From NCBI GenBank assembly GCA_002314805.1, contig DCHJ01000053.1, positions 1 through 13,200 of the forward strand: a stretch of DNA of 13,200 bases, read 5' to 3'. Numbering within the stretch: the stretch's first letter is position 1; each line of letters begins with the position of its first letter. Source of the DNA: Lachnospiraceae bacterium UBA1755. Its GTDB lineage: Bacteria > Bacillota > Clostridia > Lachnospirales > Lachnospiraceae. A model generated the notes under the pieces. That model was not told where the DNA came from and ran no database searches. It saw nothing but the letters and a program-made list of their open reading frames with translations. A program made the position numbers and the translations under genes. Below are positions 6,501 through 13,200 of the stretch, piece after piece.

Positions 6501-6522
6501 TACATTTATTCTATACAATATC

Positions 6523-7731
6523 CTATACGATTGAGCCGAAATACTCGTATTTTTCCTTTGTACGTTTCTTTACGAAGCTCTGGATCTTGACTGTAGGTTC
6601 AAGCGCAAATCCGATCGGAGCATCATGGTTATAGCTGTTGATTATGGCTGCCAGGTTACGACTCAGATCTGCTTCAAGATACCACTTGCGGGTAAGAAGC
6701 TCGGGATCGCGGTAATTTAGGTTTGTGGTGCACAGATAGTCAATAATACCGTCCTGATATGCCTTGTCAAAGCTGTCCAGCCCGTTGGTAAAGAGTCCGA
6801 AGGTACAGCATACGATGACGCGCTTTGCGAGACGCTTCTTGAGAGCCCTTGCAGTATCGATCATGCTCTCGCCGGAGGAGATCATATCATCTACGATGAT
6901 AACATCCTTGCCCTCCACGTTGGAGCCGAGGAATTCATGTGCCACGATGGGGTTGCGTCCGTTCACTACTTTTGAGTAGTCGCGTCGCTTGTAAAACATA
7001 CCCATATCCACACCGAGGTTGTTGGCAAGATATACGGCTCTGTCCATAGCCCCTTCGTCGGGAGATATGCACATGAGATGATCCTTGTCTATTATCAGAT
7101 CAGGTACCTTGTTGAAGATGGTCTTTACGAAATGATACGTGGGCATATAATTATCAAAACCGGTGAGCGGAGTTGAGTTCTGTACTCTGGGGTCATGGGC
7201 ATCGTAGGTGATGATGTTGTGGACACCCATATTTGTAAGCTCCCTCAGCGCATTAGCACAGTCCAGGGACTCTCTGCCGGTACGCTTGTGCTGCCGGGAC
7301 TCATACAGGAACGGCATGACAATGTTGATCCTCTTGGCAGTGGCCGCGGTTGCAGCGATCACCCTCTTGAGGTTAGCATAATGATCATCGGGTGACATGC
7401 AGTTCTGCAGACCGTTTACAGTATATTCGATAGAATGATTGGTCACATCGACCATGATGAATACATCACAGCCGCGTACAGAGTCAAGTACCACGGCCTT
7501 GCCTTCTCCGGTACCGAATCTGGGTGTGACGAGGTCGACAAGGTAGTTATCTGCACTGTAATCAGTATAGTGCATATTGGTTACCAACGTGTCATCCTCA
7601 GTAATGGCCTGACGGCGGATAGCTACTATGTTGTCATTGACCTGCTGAGCAAATTCCTTGCATCCGTCCAAAGCGACGATCCTCAGCGGTCCTATCGGTA
7701 ATCTGTCTTTCCACAAATAATCTCCAGGCAT
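6523..7731 (-). CDS. prs: Ribose-phosphate pyrophosphokinase, long form
   Basis: This enzyme makes PRPP from ribose 5-phosphate and ATP, feeding nucleotide, histidine, tryptophan and NAD synthesis. Recognisable parts are the catalytic loop region YESRQHKRTGRES (143-155), TYDAHDPRVQN with H179 (175-185), SPDEGAMDRA (223-232), YKRRDYSKVVNGRNP (247-261) and the PRPP loop VIIVDDMISSGES (277-289). At 402 residues it is about 85 longer than the usual bacterial enzyme. Extra sequence lies at the N-terminus and in the C-terminal third, and the PRPP loop has SSGES where the usual form ends in TGGT or similar. The start is supported by AGGAAGG six bases upstream on the minus strand. Long forms occur in other Clostridia, but whether this one is fully standard in regulation cannot be told. 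Confidence 0.93.
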   Translation of the reverse strand: MPGDYLWKDRLPIGPLRIVALDGCKEFAQQVNDNIVAIRRQAITEDDTLVTNMHYTDYSADNYLVDLVTPRFGTGEGKAVVLDSVRGCDVFIMVDVTNHSIEYTVNGLQNCMSPDDHYANLKRVIAATAATAKRINIVMPFLYESRQHKRTGRESLDCANALRELTNMGVHNIITYDAHDPRVQNSTPLTGFDNYMPTYHFVKTIFNKVPDLIIDKDHLMCISPDEGAMDRAVYLANNLGVDMGMFYKRRDYSKVVNGRNPIVAHEFLGSNVEGKDVIIVDDMISSGESMIDTARALKKRLAKRVIVCCTFGLFTNGLDSFDKAYQDGIIDYLCTTNLNYRDPELLTRKWYLEADLSRNLAAIINSYNHDAPIGFALEPTVKIQSFVKKRTKEKYEYFGSIV

Positions 7732-7760
7732 TGTGCACCTTCCTTCCCATAACTTTTAAT

Positions 7761-7789
7761 ATCATACCACCAGTTATAGTCTGCCGCAA
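7761..7789 (-). promoter_or_regulatory. Predicted promoter for prs
   Basis: On the minus strand TTGCGG (7789-7784), a 17-base spacer and TATGAT (7766-7761) are preceded by TG one base upstream of the -10 (TGGTATGAT). This gives a short leader of about 20 bases before the prs ATG. Confidence 0.55.
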
Positions 7790-7803
7790 GGTATAGAGAA
7801 GGC

Positions 7804-7833
7804 TTGTTCAAAAGTAATGAATTGTTATATAAT
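7804..7833 (+). promoter_or_regulatory. Predicted promoter for the zinc-ribbon/TPM operon
   Basis: TTGTTC at 7804-7809, an 18-base spacer and a consensus TATAAT at 7828-7833 lie divergent from the prs promoter, about 15 bases away. The leader of about 60 bases contains an A/T-rich foldback (TTTCTTT near 7852 against AAAAGGAA near 7863) before the AGGAGG ribosome binding site. Confidence 0.6.
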
Positions 7834-7901
7834 CAGGAATATTCGAGAAGATTTCTTTTTGAAAAAAGGAATAGTATTTTCAATGGTAAGAGGAGGCACC
7901 T

Positions 7902-9605
7902 ATGATCATTTGTCCCGGCTGTGGGGCCGACATGCATTTTGATCCAAAAACAGGAAAACTGACCTGTGACTATTGTGGAACCGCGATGACAATAGCCGGT
8001 TACCGAAAGGAACGGGAACAGAAAAAAAGGCTCACCGATTCTGACATCGAACTGACGGCAAAGGCGGAGAAGATCCCCGGTGATTCTGTCCCTGATTCCT
8101 ATGAGGTGACGGTTTTTACTTGCCCACAGTGCGGCGCGGCACTTATGAGTACCGACGAAACAGCGGTGACCTTCTGCAGCTATTGCGGGTCGTCGGTGGC
8201 ACTGGAAGGAAGACTAAGCCGGGAGAAGCGTCCGGATAAAATCATCCCGTTCAGTATAACAAAGGAGCAATGTCAGGAAGCATACCGGAAGCTCCTCGGC
8301 AGATCCCTTTTCGTACCGTCTGAAATGAAGACCACGGAGCAGATAGGAAAGTTTCGTGGAATTTACATGCCCTACTGGATCTATAATTTTACGCAGATGC
8401 AGCCTCTCCATCTGATCGGCAAAAAGGTAAGTGTCAAGGGAGACTGCGAGGTCACGGAGCGCTTTGATATCCATATTCCGGGAGAAGCTGTCTGCTCCGG
8501 GATAGCTTTTGATGCCAGTTCAATCTTCTATGATAACCTTAGTGAAGGTATTTCACCGTTCAGTACAGAGCTTGGTGTAGATTTTGATCCTGCCTATCTC
8601 AGCGGCTTTTATGCTGATACCGGTGATGTGGATCCGTATGCATACATTGAAAAGGCCGGACAGCTGGCTGAGGAAGCTGCCGCAGAAAAAATTGCGGAAA
8701 AATTTGATCTGCGATCCTATTCGATTAATAAGTATTCAATCGAAGAGAATCTGCAGATGGAGAGCCGACAGGAGAGCGGCATGTTTCCTGTCTGGTTTCT
8801 GTCGACAAGAATGAACACGAACCGCGGAAAGAAAGAATTCATCAGCTATGCTGTCGTAAATGGTCAGACTGGGAAAATTACAGCGGAGCTGCCGGTGGAT
8901 TTCAAAAAGTATCTGCTGGGTTCTGTGATCCTGGCAGTGCTGATTTTTGTCTTGCTGAATTTCATCAGTACACCGACACCGGGAAGGATGCTCACATACG
9001 CAGGGATCCTGGCCGCCGTTGGCATTTTCATCTCGAACGCACAGATTAACCGCATCTGGCGGCGTGAAAAACGGACGGATGATATCGGGCTTAGTGCAGT
9101 CAGAAATCCGGAAGGACCCGGACGTACGGAGGACAGGGACCGCGGGCAGAATGCAGGGAAGAGCGGGAAGTATCTTGATATAAATGCGGTTCCTGTGAAG
9201 GGGTGTCTGATCTTCTTCGTAATCTCTGTTCTTGTCTTGCTCATGTTTTTTATCATTCCGGGTTCCGGTGCGATGGTTGTAATCTTAATTCCGGTGATCC
9301 TGTTTTTCTATCTGCAGCGAAACGGATATCTGTCGGGTCCTGTCAGAATAAAGAGGAAAGAAAAGAAGGAAAAGGTACCCTTTGGCAGGAAGATCGCGGC
9401 TTCATGGAAGCAATTAGCTGCGCTTGTGGTCATCGTTGCGGTTATCATTGTCAGACCTGTTTCGGATTATTATTACTTTGCCGCGGCACTGATGTCCCTG
9501 CTTCTGACCGCCTGGTCTTTCTATAATATTGTGACAGAGTATAATCAGCTCACAACGCACCCAATTCCCCAACTTGGAAAGAGAGGAGGCGACAAGAATG
9601 AGTAA
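7902..9605 (+). CDS. Double zinc-ribbon (TFIIB-type) multi-pass membrane protein, YdjG-like
   Basis: This is a 567-residue protein of unproven function. Two zinc ribbons open it: C4, C7, C22, C25 and C74, C77, C92, C95, each a CPxCG...CxYCG pair. A soluble region (about 105-335) contains IIPFSITKEQCQEAY and FRGIYMPYWIYNF, seen in TFIIB-type zinc-ribbon membrane proteins of Firmicutes. About six membrane segments follow: 337-355, 363-380, 434-453, 455-471, 504-520 and 524-544. The ATG has an excellent AGGAGG at 7891-7896. The frame overlaps the TPM-domain gene by 8 bases. In Bacillus subtilis a zinc-ribbon membrane protein (YdjG) and a TPM protein (YdjH) act together as membrane anchors in envelope stress, so a similar role is inferred. 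Confidence 0.85.
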   Translation: MIICPGCGADMHFDPKTGKLTCDYCGTAMTIAGYRKEREQKKRLTDSDIELTAKAEKIPGDSVPDSYEVTVFTCPQCGAALMSTDETAVTFCSYCGSSVALEGRLSREKRPDKIIPFSITKEQCQEAYRKLLGRSLFVPSEMKTTEQIGKFRGIYMPYWIYNFTQMQPLHLIGKKVSVKGDCEVTERFDIHIPGEAVCSGIAFDASSIFYDNLSEGISPFSTELGVDFDPAYLSGFYADTGDVDPYAYIEKAGQLAEEAAAEKIAEKFDLRSYSINKYSIEENLQMESRQESGMFPVWFLSTRMNTNRGKKEFISYAVVNGQTGKITAELPVDFKKYLLGSVILAVLIFVLLNFISTPTPGRMLTYAGILAAVGIFISNAQINRIWRREKRTDDIGLSAVRNPEGPGRTEDRDRGQNAGKSGKYLDINAVPVKGCLIFFVISVLVLLMFFIIPGSGAMVVILIPVILFFYLQRNGYLSGPVRIKRKEKKEKVPFGRKIAASWKQLAALVVIVAVIIVRPVSDYYYFAAALMSLLLTAWSFYNIVTEYNQLTTHPIPQLGKRGGDKNE

Positions 9606-10452
9606 TATCAGATCATGGTGGAAAAATCCGCAAGAAAGCATTTTTCGAAATAGCTTCTCGAACGGCTCAGTTCTGCGTATCCTTGTGTGCTTGCTTTACG
9701 CAGCTGCTCTGATGTTTCTGTCCGGGTTTGTGACCTATGCAGAGGAGATCCCTTATCAGAACAGTGACACGGGCTACTGTGTGATCATTGACGATCAGGC
9801 GGGACTTTTGAAGCCAGAGGAGAGAGCATGGCTGGCTGATACGATGAAACCTCTCACGGATTATGGCAATGCTGCATTCCTGACGGTTTCGGAGAACGAC
9901 GGATCTGCGCAGCAACTGGCGGAAAAATACAGTTATGATCATTTTCACAATTGCAGTTCAGTGGCTTTTCTGATCGATATGGACAACCGCATGCTTTATA
10001 TCGCCAGTGCCGGGACGATGGAAAAAAACATCGGAAAAAGCGGTGCGGAGACCATTGCGGATAATGTATATCAGTATGCAAGTGCGCAGAAGTATTACTA
10101 TTGTGCTGCTTCGGTCTATGAACAGATCCTTAACCTGGAAGAGGGAAAGCGAATCGCACAGTCAATGAAGTATATCAATAATGCCTTACTTGCGCTTCTG
10201 CTGGCAATGCTGATCATGTTTGTGACAGTGACCAGAGTCACCGGCATTAAAGCAGCCAGCGACAGACAGCTTTTGGCAGGAGCAGGTATCGGTATGGCAG
10301 CTGCGGCTGCTCCGGTGATCCGAAGCATCGGAAAGACCATCAGAAGAATCGAGAGCTCCTCAGATGGCGGGGGATTTTCCGGCGGAGGAGGCGGCAGTGA
10401 CAGCGGCGGCGGAGGCGGATTCTCCGGTTCCGGCGGCGGTCACAGTTTCTGA
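9598..10452 (+). CDS. TPM-domain membrane protein with glycine-rich tail, YdjH-like
   Basis: The 284-residue product has a signal peptide or membrane anchor at about residues 26-46. An extracytoplasmic TPM domain follows (about 55-185) with GYCVIIDDQAGLLKPEERAWLAD and VAFLIDMDNRMLYIASAG. A second membrane segment is at 195-213. The low-complexity tail of residues 257-284 is nearly all glycine and serine and ends GGGHSF, as in many TPM proteins. I chose the ATG at 9598 over the in-frame ATG at 9574 because AGGAGG at 9584-9589 sits 8 bases before it. The gene overlaps its upstream partner by 8 bases, so the two are co-translated. TPM domains have been linked to photosystem repair phosphatase activity and to membrane stress, and no enzyme activity can be assigned here. 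Confidence 0.88.
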   Translation: MSNIRSWWKNPQESIFRNSFSNGSVLRILVCLLYAAALMFLSGFVTYAEEIPYQNSDTGYCVIIDDQAGLLKPEERAWLADTMKPLTDYGNAAFLTVSENDGSAQQLAEKYSYDHFHNCSSVAFLIDMDNRMLYIASAGTMEKNIGKSGAETIADNVYQYASAQKYYYCAASVYEQILNLEEGKRIAQSMKYINNALLALLLAMLIMFVTVTRVTGIKAASDRQLLAGAGIGMAAAAAPVIRSIGKTIRRIESSSDGGGFSGGGGGSDSGGGGGFSGSGGGHSF

Positions 10453-10460
10453 CAACAGAG

Positions 10461-10528
10461 AGAACCGGATGCATTTGCATGTAAGAATTGACAGCATAGA
10501 AGCCCGGTTCTTTGGAGTCTGGTTTTTT
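10461..10528 (+). terminator. Possible terminator after the TPM gene
   Basis: AGAACCGG (10461-10468) pairs with CCGGTTCT (10504-10511), enclosing a smaller ATGCA/TGCAT hairpin. A run of six T follows at 10523-10528, but only 11 bases after the stem. A second small stem, TCTGG/CCAGA, brackets that T run. The geometry is not ideal, so this is a candidate only. The rest of the gap to 10606 shows nothing else. Confidence 0.4.
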
Positions 10529-10606
10529 CCAGAACAAAAGGCAATCGCGGCTTCCCGAGCTGGTGAAGAAGACAGGGTGACCTGTACACGTGCCTAAGCA
10601 GTAAGA

Positions 10607-10635
10607 TTGACAGCCGGAATGTCCGATAGTACAAT
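10607..10635 (+). promoter_or_regulatory. Predicted promoter of the toxin-antitoxin operon
   Basis: A consensus TTGACA at 10607-10612, an exact 17-base spacer and TACAAT at 10630-10635 form the strongest -35/-10 pair in the window. The -10 box is inside a perfect palindrome. Confidence 0.75.
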
Positions 10636-10642
10636 GTACTAT
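10626..10642. promoter_or_regulatory. Palindromic operator over the toxin-antitoxin -10 box
   Basis: ATAGTACAATGTACTAT is a perfect inverted repeat with 8-base arms around a single central A. It covers the whole -10 box and the expected start site. This is where an antitoxin or toxin-antitoxin complex would bind to repress its own operon, as known for RelBE-type systems. Confidence 0.65.
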
Positions 10643-10658
10643 GAAAGGAGCATACGAA

Positions 10659-10880
10659 ATGGCATTTTCAATCAGACTATCGGAAGAAGAAAAACAGCTG
10701 GCCAACAGTTATGCAAAAATGCATGCAGTCTCTCTTGGTGAAGCCTTCAAGAAAGCCTTGTTCGAAAAAATCGAGGATGAATATGATCTTGTAGCGGCAG
10801 ACGAAGCTTATGATGAATACATCAAGAGTGGAAAAAAGAGCACTCCCATCGATCAGCTTTGGAAAGCTTGTGACATATGA
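10659..10880 (+). CDS. RelB/DinJ-type antitoxin
   Basis: This is a 73-residue protein beginning MAFSIRLSEEEKQLANSYAK, a ribbon-helix-helix style N-terminus expected to bind operator DNA. An acidic C-terminal part (EDEYDLVAADEAYDEY) is suited to neutralising a basic toxin. The ATG at 10659 is preferred to the in-frame ATG at 10641. AGGAG at 10646-10650 lies 8 bases upstream of 10659, while 10641 falls inside the operator and very near the transcription start. The stop codon overlaps the toxin ATG as ATGA, the usual antitoxin-first coupled layout. Confidence 0.88.
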   Translation: MAFSIRLSEEEKQLANSYAKMHAVSLGEAFKKALFEKIEDEYDLVAADEAYDEYIKSGKKSTPIDQLWKACDI

Positions 10881-11152
10881 GTTATACTGTTGAAACGACA
10901 TCCCGCTTTGACAGGGAGTTTAAGAAGCTGGATAATTACACAAAACGCATGGTCAAGGCGTGGATAGAAAAAAATCTTGTCGGGTGCAGTGACCCTCGTG
11001 CTCACGGGAAGGCTCTCAGAGCAAACGTCAAAGGTCAGTGGCGTTACAGGATCGGAGATTACCGGCTCATATGTGTGATAGAAGATGACAGGCTGGTGAT
11101 ATTGGCGCTGACCATAGGTCATAGAAGCAATATATACGAATCATCAAAGTAA
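10877..11152 (+). CDS. RelE/ParE-superfamily toxin
   Basis: This 91-residue basic protein has the RelE-fold signature. FDREFKKLD (11-19) lies at the N-terminus, RAHGKALRANVKGQWRYRIGDYRLIC (41-66) in the core, and LVILALTIGHRSNIYESSK at the C-terminus. The paired RYRIGDYR and GHR...Y elements are typical of RelE toxins, which cleave mRNA in the ribosome. ParE relatives poison gyrase instead. The residues favour the RelE/YafQ side, but the target cannot be settled by reading. Nothing suggests truncation. Confidence 0.88.
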   Translation: MSYTVETTSRFDREFKKLDNYTKRMVKAWIEKNLVGCSDPRAHGKALRANVKGQWRYRIGDYRLICVIEDDRLVILALTIGHRSNIYESSK

Positions 11153-11208
11153 GCTGTACGGTTAAATCTCTGCAGCATGGTATTGGATATTTTTGAAGGA
11201 TTCTATCC

Positions 11209-11237
11209 TTTACAAAGCAGTCTAATAATCGTACAAT
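11209..11237 (+). promoter_or_regulatory. Predicted promoter immediately before the DUF512 gene
   Basis: TTTACA at 11209-11214, a 17-base spacer and TACAAT at 11232-11237 would start transcription at about 11243-11245, right at the ATG of the following gene. The -35 is part of a small AAGGAT/ATCCTT hairpin (11196-11210). Confidence 0.55.
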
Positions 11238-11244
11238 TCGAGGT

Positions 11245-12558
11245 ATGCTGGAACAGAAAGGGCATGAAATCAGATCCGTTGTACCTGACTCAATAGCCGA
11301 TCAGCTGGGCATAGTCCCGGGGGACAGGCTTGTCAGCATTGACGGTAAAGAAATCGAGGATATCCTTGATTACAGGCTTCTCATTAATACTGAGAGGCTT
11401 CTTTTGCTTACTGTAAAGGAAGACGGCGAAGAATGGGAATATGACATAGAAAATGACTATGAGGATCTGGGGCTTGAGTTTGGCGACGGTCTCATGAGCG
11501 AGTACAGGAGATGCACCAACAGCTGTATCTTCTGCTTCATAGATCAGATGCCGGAGGGCATGCGGGATACACTGTATTTCAAGGATGATGACTCAAGGCT
11601 CAGTTTCCTGCAGGGCAACTACGTGACTCTCACCAACATGAGTGATCACGATGTTGAGAGGATAATCAATTACCGGCTCTCTCCGATCAATATTTCGGTG
11701 CATACCACCAATCCGGAGCTGCGGTGCGGGATGCTGCGCAACAGGTTTGCAGGTGAGAGCCTTAAATATCTTGACAGGCTGTATGAAGCAGGGATAGCTA
11801 TGAACGGTCAGATAGTCATGTGTCCCGGATACAATGACGGAGCGGAGTTGGAGCGCACGGTAAGCGATCTGTTAAGATATGCCCCTGTCATGGAAAGCGT
11901 AAGTGTTGTGCCGATAGGGCAGACAAGGTATCGCGGGAAGCTCACACAGATACCGATGGTTGACAGGGCCAAGGCCGCGGAGACTATAGATATTGTTGAG
12001 AAATATCAGGCGATTGCCATGGAAAGATACGGCATACACTTCATACATGCAAGTGATGAGTTTTATCTTATTGCAGGTCGGGATCTGCCGCCAGAGGAGA
12101 CCTATGACGGATATCTGCAGTATGAAAACGGAGTTGGCATGCTGACACTGTTTATTGAGGAGGCAAGGGATGCGATAAGCGAGCTTAAGCCATCCGGCAG
12201 AGAAGCCGAGGTGAGTATTGCCACAGGCCGTCTTGCAGGACCTGCTATGCGCATGATATGCAGTTTGATAGAGCAGAAGCTGCCGGGCATGAAGATCCAC
12301 GTATACGAGATCCGCAATGATTTCTTCGGTGAGAAGATAACGGTATCAGGACTTATCACCGGTCAGGATATCATAGCCCAGCTAAAGGGCAGGAATCTCG
12401 GTAGCAGGCTGCTGCTGCCGAGAAATATGTTCAGAAGCGGGGAAGAGACCTTCCTCGATGATCTGACAAGGGAAGATGTCGAGAGAGAACTTGGAGTATG
12501 CGTTATGATCAATGACTGCTCCGGATATGATTTTGTGAATGGAGTGACAGATGAGTAA
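11245..12558 (+). CDS. PDZ-radical SAM-DUF512 protein
   Basis: This is a 437-residue protein of a widespread but uncharacterised clostridial family. A PDZ-like domain opens it (about 5-60, with VVPDSIADQLGIVPGDRLVSIDGKEI). A radical-SAM-like core follows with the cysteine motif CTNSCIFC: C90, C94 and C97 in CX3CX2C spacing, expected to hold a 4Fe-4S cluster. The DUF512 region runs from about 210 to 430 and includes FYLIAGRDLPPEETYDGYLQYENGVGML. The substrate is unknown. The start lacks a properly spaced ribosome binding site because AGG lies only one base before the ATG. The last 8 bases overlap der, a neighbour seen in many Clostridia, hinting at a link to ribosome assembly or translation. 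Confidence 0.9.
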   Translation: MLEQKGHEIRSVVPDSIADQLGIVPGDRLVSIDGKEIEDILDYRLLINTERLLLLTVKEDGEEWEYDIENDYEDLGLEFGDGLMSEYRRCTNSCIFCFIDQMPEGMRDTLYFKDDDSRLSFLQGNYVTLTNMSDHDVERIINYRLSPINISVHTTNPELRCGMLRNRFAGESLKYLDRLYEAGIAMNGQIVMCPGYNDGAELERTVSDLLRYAPVMESVSVVPIGQTRYRGKLTQIPMVDRAKAAETIDIVEKYQAIAMERYGIHFIHASDEFYLIAGRDLPPEETYDGYLQYENGVGMLTLFIEEARDAISELKPSGREAEVSIATGRLAGPAMRMICSLIEQKLPGMKIHVYEIRNDFFGEKITVSGLITGQDIIAQLKGRNLGSRLLLPRNMFRSGEETFLDDLTREDVERELGVCVMINDCSGYDFVNGVTDE

Positions 12559-13200
12559 ACCTATAGTAGCCATTGTCGGAAGACCTAATGTGGGTAAATC
12601 AACATTGTTCAATGTACTTGCGGGAGATCAGATAAGTATCGTCAAGGATACTCCCGGAGTGACAAGAGACAGGATATATGCGGACTGTACCTGGCTTGAT
12701 AAGAGCTTTACACTTGTGGATACAGGAGGTATCGAGCCGGATACCAGCGATCTCATGCTGTCTCATATGCGTCAGCAGGCGGAGATCGCTATTGAGACTG
12801 CAGATGTGATCATATTTATTACTGATGTAAGACAGGGACTGGTTGACGATGATTTCAGAGTCTGTGATATGCTGAGACGTTCGTGCAAGCCGGTCGTACT
12901 GTGTGTCAATAAGGTGGACAGTCAGGCAAAATTCGGCAACGATGTCTTTGAGTTCTATAATCTGGGTATCGGAGACCCGGTAGGTGTATCTGCTGCGTCA
13001 AGACTGGGTATCGGAGATCTGCTTGATGAGGTCGTAAAGTATTTTAAGAAGGGACAGGGTGAGGATACAGCTCCGGATGAGAGAGTTAAGATCGCTCTTA
13101 TCGGAAAGCCCAATACAGGCAAGTCTTCTATTATCAATAAGCTGCTGGGAGAGGATCGTGTCATTGTATCGGATATTGCAGGAACTACCAGAGATGCCAT
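12551..13200 (+). CDS. der: GTPase Der (EngA), 3'-truncated by the window edge
   Basis: Der is a double-GTPase needed for maturation of the 50S ribosomal subunit. The visible 216 codons contain the first G domain with G1 GRPNVGKST (10-18), G2 PGVTRDR (36-42), G3 DTGG (58-61) and G4 NKVD (118-121). After a linker the second G domain starts with GKPNTGKSS at about 184-192 and continues through VSDIAGTTRDA. The rest of the second domain and the KH-like C-terminus lie beyond the window. The ATG overlaps the end of the DUF512 gene, so translation is coupled. This is the second ribosome-assembly GTPase in the window, after YlqF. Confidence 0.97.
   Translation, partial: MSKPIVAIVGRPNVGKSTLFNVLAGDQISIVKDTPGVTRDRIYADCTWLDKSFTLVDTGGIEPDTSDLMLSHMRQQAEIAIETADVIIFITDVRQGLVDDDFRVCDMLRRSCKPVVLCVNKVDSQAKFGNDVFEFYNLGIGDPVGVSAASRLGIGDLLDEVVKYFKKGQGEDTAPDERVKIALIGKPNTGKSSIINKLLGEDRVIVSDIAGTTRDA

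Noticed and set aside
6369..6590. Plus-strand frame of 73 codons after nudC
   Set aside because: It runs through the shared terminator hairpin and into the antisense of prs; there is no ribosome binding site.
10364..10597. Frame of 77 codons overlapping the end of the TPM gene
   Set aside because: It is a frame shadow of the glycine-rich GGC repeats.
11196..11210. Small hairpin after the toxin gene as a terminator
   Set aside because: It has a six-pair stem with a three-base loop and no T tract after it on the plus strand; the 3' arm is part of a likely -35 region.

Overview
The window looks like chromosomal DNA of a Gram-positive anaerobe of the class Clostridia, most likely a member of the Lachnospiraceae or a close relative. 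This rests on moderate GC content, strong AGGAGG-type ribosome binding sites, sigma-A type promoters, a transketolase split into two genes, the cluster rplS-lepB-ylqF-rnhB-yraN, and a radical-SAM/DUF512 gene overlapping der. The genus cannot be named from the sequence alone.

Layout. (1) 1-1765: the two halves of a split transketolase; the N-terminal half is cut by the window edge. (2) 1749-2252: rplS (ribosomal protein L19), with its own extended -10 promoter inside the end of the transketolase gene, and a strong terminator. (3) 2253-2728: a 476-base stretch with no ordinary gene. It holds degenerate repeats, a good promoter and, in the resulting mRNA leader, an array of about 17-base repeats that runs exactly into the lepB start codon. 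(4) 2729-5453: lepB (signal peptidase I), ylqF/rbgA (50S assembly GTPase), rnhB (RNase HII) and a YraN-family gene. The first two overlap by 4 bases, and a terminator lies before yraN. (5) 5514-6356: nudC-type NADH pyrophosphatase. (6) 6523-7731, minus strand: a long ribose-phosphate pyrophosphokinase with its own promoter and a terminator shared with nudC. (7) 7804-10452: a divergently transcribed operon of a zinc-ribbon membrane protein and a TPM-domain protein, resembling the YdjG/YdjH envelope-stress pair of Bacillus. (8) 10607-11152: a RelB/RelE-type toxin-antitoxin operon with a perfect palindromic operator on its -10 box. (9) 11209-13200: the PDZ/radical-SAM/DUF512 gene followed by der (EngA), which runs off the right edge.

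Most of the window is housekeeping: pentose phosphate/PRPP metabolism, ribosome proteins and assembly GTPases, protein export, RNA/DNA-hybrid removal and NAD(H) hygiene. Regions 7 and 8 look accessory.

The most unusual structure is the lepB leader. The repeats there form an almost continuous chain of 6- to 10-codon minicistrons. Their stop codons overlap or nearly touch the next start codon. The chain begins behind the best ribosome binding site in the leader and ends with an ATGA overlap onto lepB. It may be a translational relay controlling signal peptidase, or simply a tandemly duplicated translation-initiation site. A second oddity is a roughly 40-base diverged duplication at the ylqF/rnhB junction, which makes the annotated N-terminus of RNase HII doubtful.
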